From Streptomyces sp. NRRL WC-3626 (GTDB lineage Bacteria; Actinomycetota; Actinomycetes; Streptomycetales; Streptomycetaceae): DNA of 64,000 bases. Made by a program: the position numbers and the translations under genes. Position 1 is the first letter of the stretch. Every line of letters starts with the position of its first letter. The notes under the pieces were generated by a model that was given only the letters and a program-made list of their open reading frames with translations, ran no database searches and was not told where the DNA came from. Positions 27,483 through 36,020 of the stretch are shown one piece after another. The stretch is taken from assembly GCF_000718785.1 (NCBI RefSeq), contig NZ_JOCA01000022.1, forward strand, positions 62,001-126,000, in the 5' to 3' direction.

Positions 27483-29528
27483 CTACGTGTGCGAGGACGA
27501 GTCCTTCGCCCGCTCCGCCGGACCGCGGCGCACCGAGCCGGGGGCGACCCAGTTCTGCCGCTTGCGGGCGCGCTTCTTGGCCGCCTCGGAGGACTGCAGC
27601 TGGTACGGCACCGAGGTCACCATCACACCGGGCGTGAACAGCAGCCGGCCCTTGAGCCGCAGCGCGCTCTGGTTGTGCAACAGGTGCTCGTACCAGTGGC
27701 CGACCACGTACTCGGGGATGATCACCGACACGACATCGCGCGGGGACTCCTTGCGCAGGCCCTTGACGTAGTCGATGACCGGTCGCGTGACCTCCCGGTA
27801 CGGCGAGTCGAGCACCTTCAGGGGTACGTCGATGCCACGCCGTTCCCACTCCTCGCGCAGTGCCCTGGTGTCGGCGGCGTCCACGTTGACGCTGAGCGCC
27901 TCCAGGCTGTCGGTGCGCATCAGCTTGGCGTAGCCGAGGGCGCGCAGCGCGGGGCGGTGGATCTTGGAGATCAGGACGACGGAGTGCACCCGAGAGGGCC
28001 GCACCATGTCGTCGGCGGACGCGTCCGGGGCGGCGATCTCCTCGGCGACCCGGTCGTAGTGCTTACGGATCGCCGTCATCGTCGCGTAGAAGATGCACAT
28101 CCCGAGCAGCGCGACCCAGGCGCCGTGGGTGAACTTGGTGACGAGGACGACGACCAGGACCAGGCCGGTGAAGAAGGCGCCGAAGGTGTTGATGCCCCGC
28201 GAGCGGACCATGTGCCGGCGCTTGGCCTGGTCCCGCTCGGTGGCCAGCAGCCGGTTCCAGTGCCGGACCATGCCGATCTGGCTGAGCGTGAAGGACACGA
28301 ACACGCCGACGATGTAGAGCTGGATCAGCCGCGTGGAGTCGGCGCCGTAGATCCCCACCAGCAGTCCGGCGGCGCCCGCGAGCAGCACGATGCCGTTGGA
28401 GAAGGCGAGGCGGTCGCCGCGCGTGTGCAGCTGGCGGGGGAGGTAGCGGTCCTGGGCGAGGATCGAGCCGAGCAGCGGGAAGCCGTTGTAGGCGGTGTTC
28501 GCGGCGAGGAACAGCACCAGCGCGGTGGCGGCGGCGAGGATGACGAACAGGAAGCTGCCGTGGCCGAAGACGGCCTCGGCGACCTGCGAGATCACCGGGT
28601 CCTGGACGTAGCCGGAGCCGAGCGGGACGCCGTCGTGGATCAGGTCCTTGGCGGGGTTCTCGGCCATCCGGACGTCGGTGGCGGCGGCCAGGGCGATGAT
28701 GCCGCAGAACATGGTGACGGCGAGCAGGCCCATCATGGCGAGCGTGGTCGCCGCGTTGCGCGACTTGGGCTTGCGGAAGGCCGGTACGCCGTTGGAGATC
28801 GCCTCGACGCCGGTGAGGGCGGCGCAGCCGGAGGAGAAGGCGCGCAGCAGGAGGAAGACCAGGGCGAAGCCGGCGAGGCCCGGGTGTTCGGGTTTGATCT
28901 CGAAGTCCGCTGTCGGTGCCCGCATGTCGTCGCCGAGCACGACCCCGCGGAAGGCGCCCCAGGCGATCATGGTGAAGACGCCCGCGACGAAGACGTAGGT
29001 GGGGATCGCGAAGAGTGTGCCCGACTCCTTCACCCCGCGCAGGTTCATCAGCGTCAGCAGCACGATCACACCGATCGCGCAGGCCACCTTGTTCTCGACG
29101 ACGAACGGGACCGCCGAGCCGAGGTTCTCGATCCCGGAGGAGATCGACACGGCGACGGTGAGGACGTAGTCGACGAGGAGGGCGCTGGCGACGGTCAGAC
29201 CGGCCTTGGGGCCGAGGTTGGTGGTGGCGACCTCGTAGTCGCCGCCGCCGCTCGGGTACTCCCGGACGTTCTGCCGGTAGGAGGCGACCACGGTGAACAT
29301 CAGCACGACGACCGCGACGGCGATCCAGGGGCTGAAGTGGTACGCCGAGAGGCCCGCGATCGACAGGACCAGCAGCACCTCGCCGGGGGCGTACGCCACG
29401 GAGGACAGCGGGTCGGAGGCGAAGACGGGAAGTGCGACTCGCTTCGGCAGGAGCGTCTCGCCCAGCCGGTCACTGCGGAGTGCGCGCCCGATGAGGATGC
29501 GTTTGGGCACGTCGGTCAGTTTGGACAC
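27483..29528 (-). CDS. APC-superfamily amino-acid/cation permease with C-terminal cytoplasmic domain
   Basis: The 681-residue protein begins VSKLTDVPKRILIGRALRSD, followed by about 12 transmembrane helices. APC signatures include FASDPLSSVAYAPGEVLL, GGGDYEVA and TGVEAISNGVPAF. The last 160 residues form a soluble domain. Related APC permeases near trk genes transport K+ or amino acids; the substrate is unresolved. GTG 29528 starts the conserved region. It has no Shine-Dalgarno, and a TACGAT -10-like hexamer ends eight bases before it, suggesting leaderless translation. An ATG at 29585 would add 19 residues. Confidence 0.9.
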   Translation of the reverse strand: MSKLTDVPKRILIGRALRSDRLGETLLPKRVALPVFASDPLSSVAYAPGEVLLVLSIAGLSAYHFSPWIAVAVVVLMFTVVASYRQNVREYPSGGGDYEVATTNLGPKAGLTVASALLVDYVLTVAVSISSGIENLGSAVPFVVENKVACAIGVIVLLTLMNLRGVKESGTLFAIPTYVFVAGVFTMIAWGAFRGVVLGDDMRAPTADFEIKPEHPGLAGFALVFLLLRAFSSGCAALTGVEAISNGVPAFRKPKSRNAATTLAMMGLLAVTMFCGIIALAAATDVRMAENPAKDLIHDGVPLGSGYVQDPVISQVAEAVFGHGSFLFVILAAATALVLFLAANTAYNGFPLLGSILAQDRYLPRQLHTRGDRLAFSNGIVLLAGAAGLLVGIYGADSTRLIQLYIVGVFVSFTLSQIGMVRHWNRLLATERDQAKRRHMVRSRGINTFGAFFTGLVLVVVLVTKFTHGAWVALLGMCIFYATMTAIRKHYDRVAEEIAAPDASADDMVRPSRVHSVVLISKIHRPALRALGYAKLMRTDSLEALSVNVDAADTRALREEWERRGIDVPLKVLDSPYREVTRPVIDYVKGLRKESPRDVVSVIIPEYVVGHWYEHLLHNQSALRLKGRLLFTPGVMVTSVPYQLQSSEAAKKRARKRQNWVAPGSVRRGPAERAKDSSSHT

Positions 29529-29714
29529 AAGAGTGGATCGTAGGCCGTGGAACAGGGCACGCCCCACCCGCCACCCCACATCCATACGGCATCCATACGG
29601 CCGCTGCTCTCCGGGTGAAATCACCGTGGTCCGGGATGCGGATTCCGCAGGTCGCGGAAGTTCCATGCCTATATGACTGATCCGGCCGTAGTCGCCCTGT
29701 CACGTGGAGGTCCC

Positions 29715-29810
29715 ATGCACACCACCGCAGAACTGATCGGCGCCGCGGCCTCCCTCGTCGGCCTCGGCATCCTGGCCGTGGCGAGCGTGCGCAGCATCAC
29801 CCGCCGCTGA
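29715..29810 (+). CDS. 31-residue single-span small membrane protein
   Basis: This short gene starts at ATG 29715 with a textbook Shine-Dalgarno (GTGGAGG, six bases upstream) and ends at TGA 29810. The peptide is MHTTAELIG, then a hydrophobic span (AAASLVGLGILAVASV) and a basic tail RSITRR, the layout of a one-helix membrane protein with a cytoplasmic C-terminus. It sits between the divergent APC permease and the TrkA-type genes, so a regulatory role in ion transport is possible but not shown. Confidence 0.6.
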   Translation: MHTTAELIGAAASLVGLGILAVASVRSITRR

Positions 29811-29999
29811 GCCGCGCCCCGCGCGGGCGGCGACGGACGGGCCCCGGAGGGCGTCACCGGTGCGTTCCCCCGGCATGATGTTGCCTTGCGTCCCGCACTC
29901 GGGCCGCGATGTACGCCTTGTCGCCCGCGAGCCGAAAGAGAGACATGAGCACGAAGGTCATGAAGGCCGTACGGCCTGCAGGAAGCGCGGTGTGACGCG

Positions 30000-30671
30000 A
30001 TGCATATTGTCATCATGGGCTGCGGGCGGGTGGGTTCCGCGCTCGCCCAGACCCTGGAGGAACAGGGGCACACGGTCGCCGTGATCGACCGGGACCCCAC
30101 CGCCTTCCGCCGGCTGGGCTCCTCGTTCGGCGGCCGCCGGGTCACCGGCATCGGCTTCGACCAGGACACGCTGCGCGAGGCGGGCATCGAGGAGGCCGGC
30201 GCCTTCGCCGCCGTCTCCAGCGGGGACAACTCCAACATCATCGCCGCGCGGGTCGCCCGCGAGATGTTCGGCATCGAGAACGTCGCCGCCCGCATCTACG
30301 ACCCCCGCCGCGCGGAGGTCTACCAGCGCCTCGGCATCCCCACGGTGGCGACCGTCCGCTGGACGGCCGACCAGATGCTGCGCCGGCTGCTCCCCTCCGG
30401 CGCCGAGCCGCTGTGGCGCGACCCGACCGGCGGGGTACAGCTCGCCGAGGTGCACACCTCCACCGCGTGGGTGGGGCACCGGATCAGCAGGCTGCAGGAC
30501 GAGACCGGGGTGCGCGTGGCCTTCCTGACCCGGCTCGGCGAGGCGATGCTGCCCAGCTCGCAGACGGTGCTGCAGGAGGGCGACCTCGTGCATGTGATGA
30601 TGCGCACCGACGAGATCGACCGGGTCGAGGCGGCGTTCGCCAAGGGTCCCGAAGAGGAGGGCGGTCACTGA
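30000..30671 (+). CDS. TrkA-type potassium uptake regulator (RCK), first copy
   Basis: The 223-residue protein has an RCK_N Rossmann domain with NAD-binding MGCGRVGSALA (residues 6-16) and acidic residue VIDRD, and an RCK_C domain from about 140 on (VHTSTAWVGHRISRLQD). Such proteins gate K+ channels or transporters in response to nucleotide. No TrkH/KtrB pore gene lies beside it; the nearby APC-type permease at 27483-29528 is a candidate partner. The ATG at 30000 lacks a strong Shine-Dalgarno. The next gene overlaps its stop. Confidence 0.92.
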   Translation: MHIVIMGCGRVGSALAQTLEEQGHTVAVIDRDPTAFRRLGSSFGGRRVTGIGFDQDTLREAGIEEAGAFAAVSSGDNSNIIAARVAREMFGIENVAARIYDPRRAEVYQRLGIPTVATVRWTADQMLRRLLPSGAEPLWRDPTGGVQLAEVHTSTAWVGHRISRLQDETGVRVAFLTRLGEAMLPSSQTVLQEGDLVHVMMRTDEIDRVEAAFAKGPEEEGGH

Positions 30672-31339
30672 TGAGGGTCGCCATTGCCGGAGCCGGCGCC
30701 GTCGGCCGCTCGATCGCGGGCGAGCTGCTGGAGAACGGCCACGAGGTGCTGCTGATCGACAAGGCGCCGACCGCCATCTCGGTCGAGCGCGTCCCGCAGG
30801 CGGAGTGGCTGCTGGCCGACGCCTGCGAGATCACCTCCCTGGACGAGGCGGCGCTCCAGCGCTGCAACGTCGTCATCGCCGCGACCGGCGACGACAAGGT
30901 CAACCTGGTCGTCTCGCTGCTCGCCAAGACCGAGTACGGCGTCCCGCGCGTCGTCGCCCGGGTGAACAACCCGAAGAACGAGTGGCTGTTCAACGAGTCG
31001 TGGGGAGTGGACGTCGCCGTCTCCACCCCGCGTCTGATGTCGGCCCTGGTGGAGGAGGCGGTGAGCGTCGGCGACCTGGTCCGGCTGCTGCGCTTCAGCC
31101 ACGGCGACGCCAACCTGGTCGAGCTGACCCTGCCGGAGGAGTCGGCGCTGGCCGGGACCCAGGTGGGGGACGTCCAGTGGCCGCAGGACACCTCACTGGT
31201 CACCATCATCCGCGGCACACGCGTACTGACGCCGACGCGCGAGGACTCCCTGGAGGCGGGTGACGAACTCCTCTTCGTGGCCGCGCAGGCGCGTGAGCAG
31301 CAGTTGGAGGACCTGCTCTCGGTCCGCAAGGAGTCGTGA
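30671..31339 (+). CDS. TrkA-type potassium uptake regulator (RCK), second copy
   Basis: The 222-residue RCK protein has NAD-binding AGAGAVGRSIAGELL (residues 6-20) and LIDK, and RCK_C at the C-terminus. Its ATG overlaps the first copy's stop as TGATG, so the two are coupled and probably form a heteromeric gating ring. The family is cytoplasmic and membrane-associated. A 19-bp hairpin immediately follows the stop codon. Confidence 0.93.
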   Translation: MRVAIAGAGAVGRSIAGELLENGHEVLLIDKAPTAISVERVPQAEWLLADACEITSLDEAALQRCNVVIAATGDDKVNLVVSLLAKTEYGVPRVVARVNNPKNEWLFNESWGVDVAVSTPRLMSALVEEAVSVGDLVRLLRFSHGDANLVELTLPEESALAGTQVGDVQWPQDTSLVTIIRGTRVLTPTREDSLEAGDELLFVAAQAREQQLEDLLSVRKES

Positions 31340-31379
31340 AAGCGGGGGCGCCCGGAGAAGTCCGGGCGCCCCCGCTTTC
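31338..31379. terminator. Bidirectional terminator, 19-bp perfect stem
   Basis: GAAAGCGGGGGCGCCCGGA (31338-31356), loop GAAG, and its exact complement to 31379. It begins within the stop region of the second TrkA gene and ends eight bases before the stop of the convergent DUF3159 gene, so it serves both. Confidence 0.9.
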
Positions 31380-31386
31380 GTACGGA

Positions 31387-32151
31387 CTAGGACTCGCGGC
31401 GGTGACGGCCGGCCGTCGTGGTCTCGTCGTTCTCCCGCGCGGCGGCGGCCTTGCGTTCCTCTTCCGCGCGCTCCTCCGCCTCCATTTCGGCGAAGACATC
31501 GATCGGCGGCGGCGCCTTCGCCAGGAACACCCAGGTCAGATACACCGCGAGCAGGAAGGGCGGGATCTTCAGCGCGATCAGCACCCAGCCCAGCTGGGTC
31601 GTGTCCGCCCACCAGTACAGCGGGAACAGGATCGCGCTCTTGGCGAGCAGGATCAGGCCCCACGCCCAGCTGGCCTTGGTGTACGCCTTCTTGCGGCCGG
31701 GGTTGCGGGTGCGCCAGGAGAGGTTCTCCTTGAACACCGGGCCCAGCATCAGGCCGATCAGCGGGACGCCCGCGACCGCCGTGACGATGTACGCGAGAGC
31801 CAGGCCCAGCGTGTAGAGCATGCCCGGCAGATAGAAGTCCTTGGCGTTGCCCGTCATCATCGCGAAGACCACACCGAAGGCGACGCCGAAGACACCGCTG
31901 AAGGCGTGCTTGACGGTGTCCTTCATGGCCAGCCGGACCACGACCATGACCAGCGCCACGGCGAGCGCCGCGATCGCCGACATGTGCAGGTCCTTGTTGA
32001 CCGTGTAGATGCTGACGAACAGCAGCCCGGGGAGCACCGTCTCGACCATGCCCCGCACCCCGCCGAACGCCTCGAAGAGGGCGGCTTCGGTCACCGCCCG
32101 GGCGTCGTCGGCGGATGTGTCTTCGGTTGTCGGCTTGTCGAGTGACGTCAC
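31387..32151 (-). CDS. DUF3159 membrane protein
   Basis: The 254-residue protein has an acidic N-terminus, about five or six transmembrane helices (VLPGLLFVSIYTV to AVYLTWVF) and a charged Ala/Glu-rich tail. Motifs such as EAFGGVRGMVETVLPGL and AKDFYLPGMLY identify DUF3159, an actinobacterial family of unknown function that recurs next to an OB-fold gene. GTG 32151 has GGGAG seven bases upstream; only three bases separate it from the OB-fold stop, so the two genes are coupled. Confidence 0.9.
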   Translation of the reverse strand: MTSLDKPTTEDTSADDARAVTEAALFEAFGGVRGMVETVLPGLLFVSIYTVNKDLHMSAIAALAVALVMVVVRLAMKDTVKHAFSGVFGVAFGVVFAMMTGNAKDFYLPGMLYTLGLALAYIVTAVAGVPLIGLMLGPVFKENLSWRTRNPGRKKAYTKASWAWGLILLAKSAILFPLYWWADTTQLGWVLIALKIPPFLLAVYLTWVFLAKAPPPIDVFAEMEAEERAEEERKAAAARENDETTTAGRHRRES

Positions 32152-32154
32152 CGG

Positions 32155-32553
32155 CTACTCCCGTCCGAGGGGTCTCAGTTCGTATTTCGGATTGAACAGC
32201 ACCCGGCGGCCCCGGCTCATCGAGATCCGGCCCGATGCGATCAGCTTGCGCCCCGGTTCTATGCCCACGATGGAGCGCCTGCCGAGCCACACCACGTCGA
32301 GCGCGGCGGAGCCGTCGAACAGCTCGGCCTCCAGGGCCGGCACCCCCGCGCGCGGCCGCAGCGTGACCGTGCGCAAGGTACCAGTAACCGTGACGATCTG
32401 CCGGTCACGGCAGTCGCCTATCCGCGTGCAGCCGGCCGTCTCGGCGTCCTCACGCAGCTCCTCGGACTCCAGGTCCTCCTGAGACGAGGAGAGCCGGTCG
32501 AGCATGCGCCGGAACCGGCCTGCCGGCTTCTCGGATCGAGGAACAGCACTCAT
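32155..32553 (-). CDS. OB-fold nucleic-acid-binding domain protein
   Basis: A 132-residue protein whose residues 35-125 form an OB-fold of the aspartyl-tRNA-synthetase/RecG anticodon-binding type (IVTVTGTLRTVTLRPRAGVP, then ALDVVWLGRRSIVGIEPGRK). The N-terminus is charged and probably disordered. Association with DUF3159 is conserved in actinobacteria; its nucleic-acid target is unknown. ATG 32553 is the first start of the frame. Confidence 0.85.
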   Translation of the reverse strand: MSAVPRSEKPAGRFRRMLDRLSSSQEDLESEELREDAETAGCTRIGDCRDRQIVTVTGTLRTVTLRPRAGVPALEAELFDGSAALDVVWLGRRSIVGIEPGRKLIASGRISMSRGRRVLFNPKYELRPLGRE

Positions 32554-32641
32554 ATCTGAAGCGTACCGGGGTGCACTGACGGTTACGTACCCCGTGCTGC
32601 CCCGGTCCGAACGGGCCGCTCCCGGCCACCGCCGCCGGCCC

Positions 32642-33322
32642 TCACCTTTCGAAGCGGTAGCCCATGCCCGGCTCGGTGATCAGGTGCCTCGGGTGTGACG
32701 GGTCCGCCTCCAGCTTCCGCCGCAGCTGTGCCATGTACACGCGCAGATAGTTCGTCTCCGTGCCGTACGACGGCCCCCACACCTCCCGCAGCAGCTGCTT
32801 CTGCGCCACCAGCCGGCCGCCGCCGCGCACCAGCACCTCCAGGAGATGCCATTCGGTGGGGGTCAGCCGTACGTCCTTGCCGTCGCGGTGGACCTTCTTC
32901 GCGGCCAGGTCGACGGTGAACCCGGCGGTCTCCACCACCACGTCCCCCCCGTCGCCCGCGGGCTCCGCGCGGCGTACGGCGGCCCGCAGCCGGGCCAGCA
33001 GCTCGTCCATGCCGAAGGGCTTGGTGACGTAGTCGTCGGCGCCCGCGTCCAGTGCCTGGACCTTCTCGCCGGAGGCGTGCCGCGCGGACAGCACCAGGAT
33101 CGGCACCCGGGTCCAGCCGCGCAGTCCCCTGATCACCTCGACGCCGTCCATGTCGGGCAGGCCCAGGTCGAGGACGACCACGTCGGGGTGGTGCGCGGCG
33201 GCCGTACGGAGTGCGCCGGCGCCGTCCTGCGCGGAGTCGACCTCGTACGAGCGTGCTCTGAGGTTGATCACGAGGGCGCGCACTATGGCCGGATCGTCGT
33301 CGACCACCAGCACACGGGTCAT
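32642..33322 (-). CDS. kdpE: KdpE-type response regulator (OmpR family)
   Basis: The 226-residue protein has a receiver domain (VVDDDPAI, phospho-Asp in VVLDLGLPDMDG, VTKPF) and an OmpR-type winged helix (LTPTEWHLLEVLV, YLRVYMAQLRRKLE, GMGYRFE), with the KdpE-typical ETNYLRVYMAQLR segment. ATG 33322 overlaps the kdpD stop as ATGA. KdpDE normally activates kdpFABC under K+ limitation or osmotic stress, but no pump genes are beside it. Confidence 0.92.
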   Translation of the reverse strand: MTRVLVVDDDPAIVRALVINLRARSYEVDSAQDGAGALRTAAAHHPDVVVLDLGLPDMDGVEVIRGLRGWTRVPILVLSARHASGEKVQALDAGADDYVTKPFGMDELLARLRAAVRRAEPAGDGGDVVVETAGFTVDLAAKKVHRDGKDVRLTPTEWHLLEVLVRGGGRLVAQKQLLREVWGPSYGTETNYLRVYMAQLRRKLEADPSHPRHLITEPGMGYRFER

Positions 33323-35856
33323 GAGGGCTGCCTTTCGGGTTCTGCGGCCGCCGCGGCCTGCGGGGGCCCCGGGTGTGCCGCGGCGGCACGCAGGGTGAGC
33401 GCCATGGTGAGGCCGCCGCCGGGGGTGTCCTCGGCGTTCAGGGTGCCGCCCATGGCCTCGGCGAAGCCGCGCGCGACCGCCAGGCCGAGGCCGACTCCGG
33501 CCCCGCGCGGGGCGTCGCCGTACCGCTGGAAGGGTTCGAAGATGCGGCCCTTGGCCTCGTCGGGGACGCCGGGGCCGCGGTCCACCACCCGTACCTCGAC
33601 CCGGTCCGCGAGGGCGCTGGCGGCGACGAGGACCCGCAGACCGGCGGGGCTGTACTTGACGGCGTTCTCGATCACGTTGGCCATCGCCCGCTCCAGCAGG
33701 CCGGGGTCGACGGCGACCATGGGCAGGGCCTCGGGGATGTCGAGGGTGACGCTGCCCTCGGGCACCCCGCCGAGCGCCATCGGCACCACCTCGTCCAGGT
33801 CGATCTCGCGGATCAGGGGGGTGACGGTGCCGGTGTGCAGCCGGGACATGTCCAGCAGGTTGCCCACCAGGTGGTCGAGGCGGTCGGCGCCGTCCTCGAT
33901 GCCCTCCAGGAGCGCGGCCCGGTCCTCGGGGGACCATTCGACGTCGGCGGAGCGCAGCGAGGAGACGGCGGCCTTGATGCCGGCCAGCGGGGTGCGCAGG
34001 TCGTGGCTGACGGCGGCGAGCAGGGCGGTGCGGATGCGGTTGCCCTCGGCGAGGGCGAGGGCCCGGTCGGCCTGTTCGCGCAGCCGCCGGCGGTCCAGGA
34101 CGACGGCGGCCTGCGCGGCGAAGGCGCCCAGCACCCTGCGGTCCTCGGCGGGCGGCACCCGGCCGGTCAGGGCCAGCGCCATGTGGTCGCCCACCGGGAC
34201 CTCCACGTCCGCGTCCTCGGGCCGGTCGACCGGCCGTCCGCGGCCGGCCCGGCCGGCGCAGGTCCACGGCTCGACGTCGCCCGCGCGTTCGAGCAGGGCG
34301 GCGGACTCCATGCCGAAGGTCTCCCGGACGCGTTCCAGCAGGTCCTCGAGGCCGGTCTCGCCGCGCAGCACGTTGCCCGCGAGGAAGGAGAGGATCTCCG
34401 ACTCGGCGCGCAGCCGGGCCGCCTGGTGGGTGCGGCGGGCCGCGAGGTCGACCACGGACGCGACGGCCGTGCCCACCGCGACGAAGATCGCGATGGCGAC
34501 GATGTTCTTCGGGTCGGAGATGGTCCAGGTGTGCAGGGGCGGTGTGTAGAAGTAGTTGAGCAGCAGCGAGCCGACCGCCGCGGAGGCGAGGGCCGGCCAG
34601 AGTCCGCCGAGCAGGGCCGCCGCGACCGTCAGGGCCAGGAACAGCAGCATGTCGTTGGCGAGTCCCAGGTCGACGGCGCTGAGCAGCACCGCCACTCCCA
34701 CCGGGCCGGCCAGGCCGACCGCCCAGCCCCAGGCCCGCCGGGACCGTCCGAGCCGCGCGTCCCGGGCGACGGGCAGTCCGCGCCCCTTGGCGACCTCCTC
34801 GTGGGTGACGATGTGCACGTCGAGATCGGGTCCGGAGTCCCGGGCGACGGTGGCGCCGACGCCAGGTCCGAAGACGTACTGCCAGGCCGGGCGGCGGGAG
34901 GAGCCGAGCACGATCTGGGTGGCGTTGGCGCCGCGCGCGAAGGCGAGCAGGGCGGCCGGTATGTCGTCGCCGACGACGTGGTGGAAGGTGCCGCCGAGGT
35001 CCTCCACCAGGGTGCGCTGTTCGACCAGGGCCCGGGGGGAGGCGGCGGTGAGGCCGTCGCTGCGGGAGATGTAGACGGCGAGCAGTTCGCCGCCGGCGCC
35101 CTTCTCCGCGAGCCGCGCGGCCCGCCGCAGCAGGGTGCGGCCCTCGGGGCCGCCGGTCAGGCCGACGACGATCCGCTCGCGCGAGCCCCATATCGCGGAG
35201 ACCTCGTGCTCGCTGCGGTAGCGCTGGAGGTGGGCGTCGACCCGGTCCGCGACCCAGAGCAGCGCCAGCTCCCTGAGGGCGGTGAGGTTGCCGGGGCGGA
35301 AGTAGTTGGAGAGGGCGGCGTCGACCTTGTCCGGCTGGTAGATGTTGCCGTGCGCCATACGGCGGCGCAGCGCCTCGGGGGTCATGTCGACGAGTTCGAT
35401 CTGCTCGGCCCTCCGTACGACCTCGTCCGGTACGGTGTCCCGCTCCCGTACGCCGGTGATCGACTCCACGACGTCGCCCAGCGACTCCAGGTGCTGGATG
35501 TTGACGGTGGAGAGCACGTCGATGCCGGCCGCGAGCAGTTCCTCCACGTCCTGCCGGCGTTTGGCGTTGCGGGAGCCGGGGGCGTTGGTGTGGGCGAGCT
35601 CGTCGACCAGGGCGACCTGGGGGCGGCGGGCGAGGACGGCGTCGAGGTCCATCTCCCGGTGCTCGCCCGCCCGGAGCGGCACCTGTTCGAGCCCCTCCAG
35701 CAGGGCCTCCGTGCGGGGGCGGCCGTGCGGTTCGGCGAAGGCCACCACGACGTCGGTGCCGCGTCCGGCACGGCGGTGGGCCTCGGAGAGCATCGCGTAC
35801 GTCTTGCCGACGCCCGGTGCCGCACCGAGGTGAATCCGAAGCTTGCCGCGTCCCAT
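33319..35856 (-). CDS. kdpD: KdpD-type osmosensitive potassium sensor kinase
   Basis: The 845-residue kinase has the KdpD N-terminal domain with Walker A GAAPGVGKTYAML and B VALVDELAHTNAPGSRN, a Usp-like domain (about 230-360), four closely spaced membrane helices (about 385-480), a GAF-like region, the H-box SHDLRTPLAGIK, N-box VIENAVKYSP and G-boxes. The ATG at 35856 starts MGRGKLRIHLGAAPG as in other KdpD proteins. The length is slightly under the usual 880-900. It lies near two TrkA-type genes, making this a K+-related neighbourhood. Confidence 0.94.
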   Translation of the reverse strand: MGRGKLRIHLGAAPGVGKTYAMLSEAHRRAGRGTDVVVAFAEPHGRPRTEALLEGLEQVPLRAGEHREMDLDAVLARRPQVALVDELAHTNAPGSRNAKRRQDVEELLAAGIDVLSTVNIQHLESLGDVVESITGVRERDTVPDEVVRRAEQIELVDMTPEALRRRMAHGNIYQPDKVDAALSNYFRPGNLTALRELALLWVADRVDAHLQRYRSEHEVSAIWGSRERIVVGLTGGPEGRTLLRRAARLAEKGAGGELLAVYISRSDGLTAASPRALVEQRTLVEDLGGTFHHVVGDDIPAALLAFARGANATQIVLGSSRRPAWQYVFGPGVGATVARDSGPDLDVHIVTHEEVAKGRGLPVARDARLGRSRRAWGWAVGLAGPVGVAVLLSAVDLGLANDMLLFLALTVAAALLGGLWPALASAAVGSLLLNYFYTPPLHTWTISDPKNIVAIAIFVAVGTAVASVVDLAARRTHQAARLRAESEILSFLAGNVLRGETGLEDLLERVRETFGMESAALLERAGDVEPWTCAGRAGRGRPVDRPEDADVEVPVGDHMALALTGRVPPAEDRRVLGAFAAQAAVVLDRRRLREQADRALALAEGNRIRTALLAAVSHDLRTPLAGIKAAVSSLRSADVEWSPEDRAALLEGIEDGADRLDHLVGNLLDMSRLHTGTVTPLIREIDLDEVVPMALGGVPEGSVTLDIPEALPMVAVDPGLLERAMANVIENAVKYSPAGLRVLVAASALADRVEVRVVDRGPGVPDEAKGRIFEPFQRYGDAPRGAGVGLGLAVARGFAEAMGGTLNAEDTPGGGLTMALTLRAAAAHPGPPQAAAAAEPERQPS

Positions 35857-36020
35857 GCCCTCATTGTCTTCCGCTCACCGTCACCACGCGGAATCGACCA
35901 TACGGCCGCCACCTGCGACGGGAGGCACGGGGCGGGGCAGGGGGCAGGTCCTTGACGGAACTCTGACGCGCGGGCGGCGGGGGCCCGGGACGTCCGCGGC
36001 CCCGTGCCGGCGCGTGGACG

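Noticed and set aside
27489..29543. A 684-codon plus-strand open frame
   Set aside because: It is antisense to the APC permease and has Asp/Glu/Gly/Val-rich composition typical of a GC-driven mirror frame.
33373..35955. An 860-codon plus-strand open frame
   Set aside because: It mirrors kdpD, which has every expected kinase motif.
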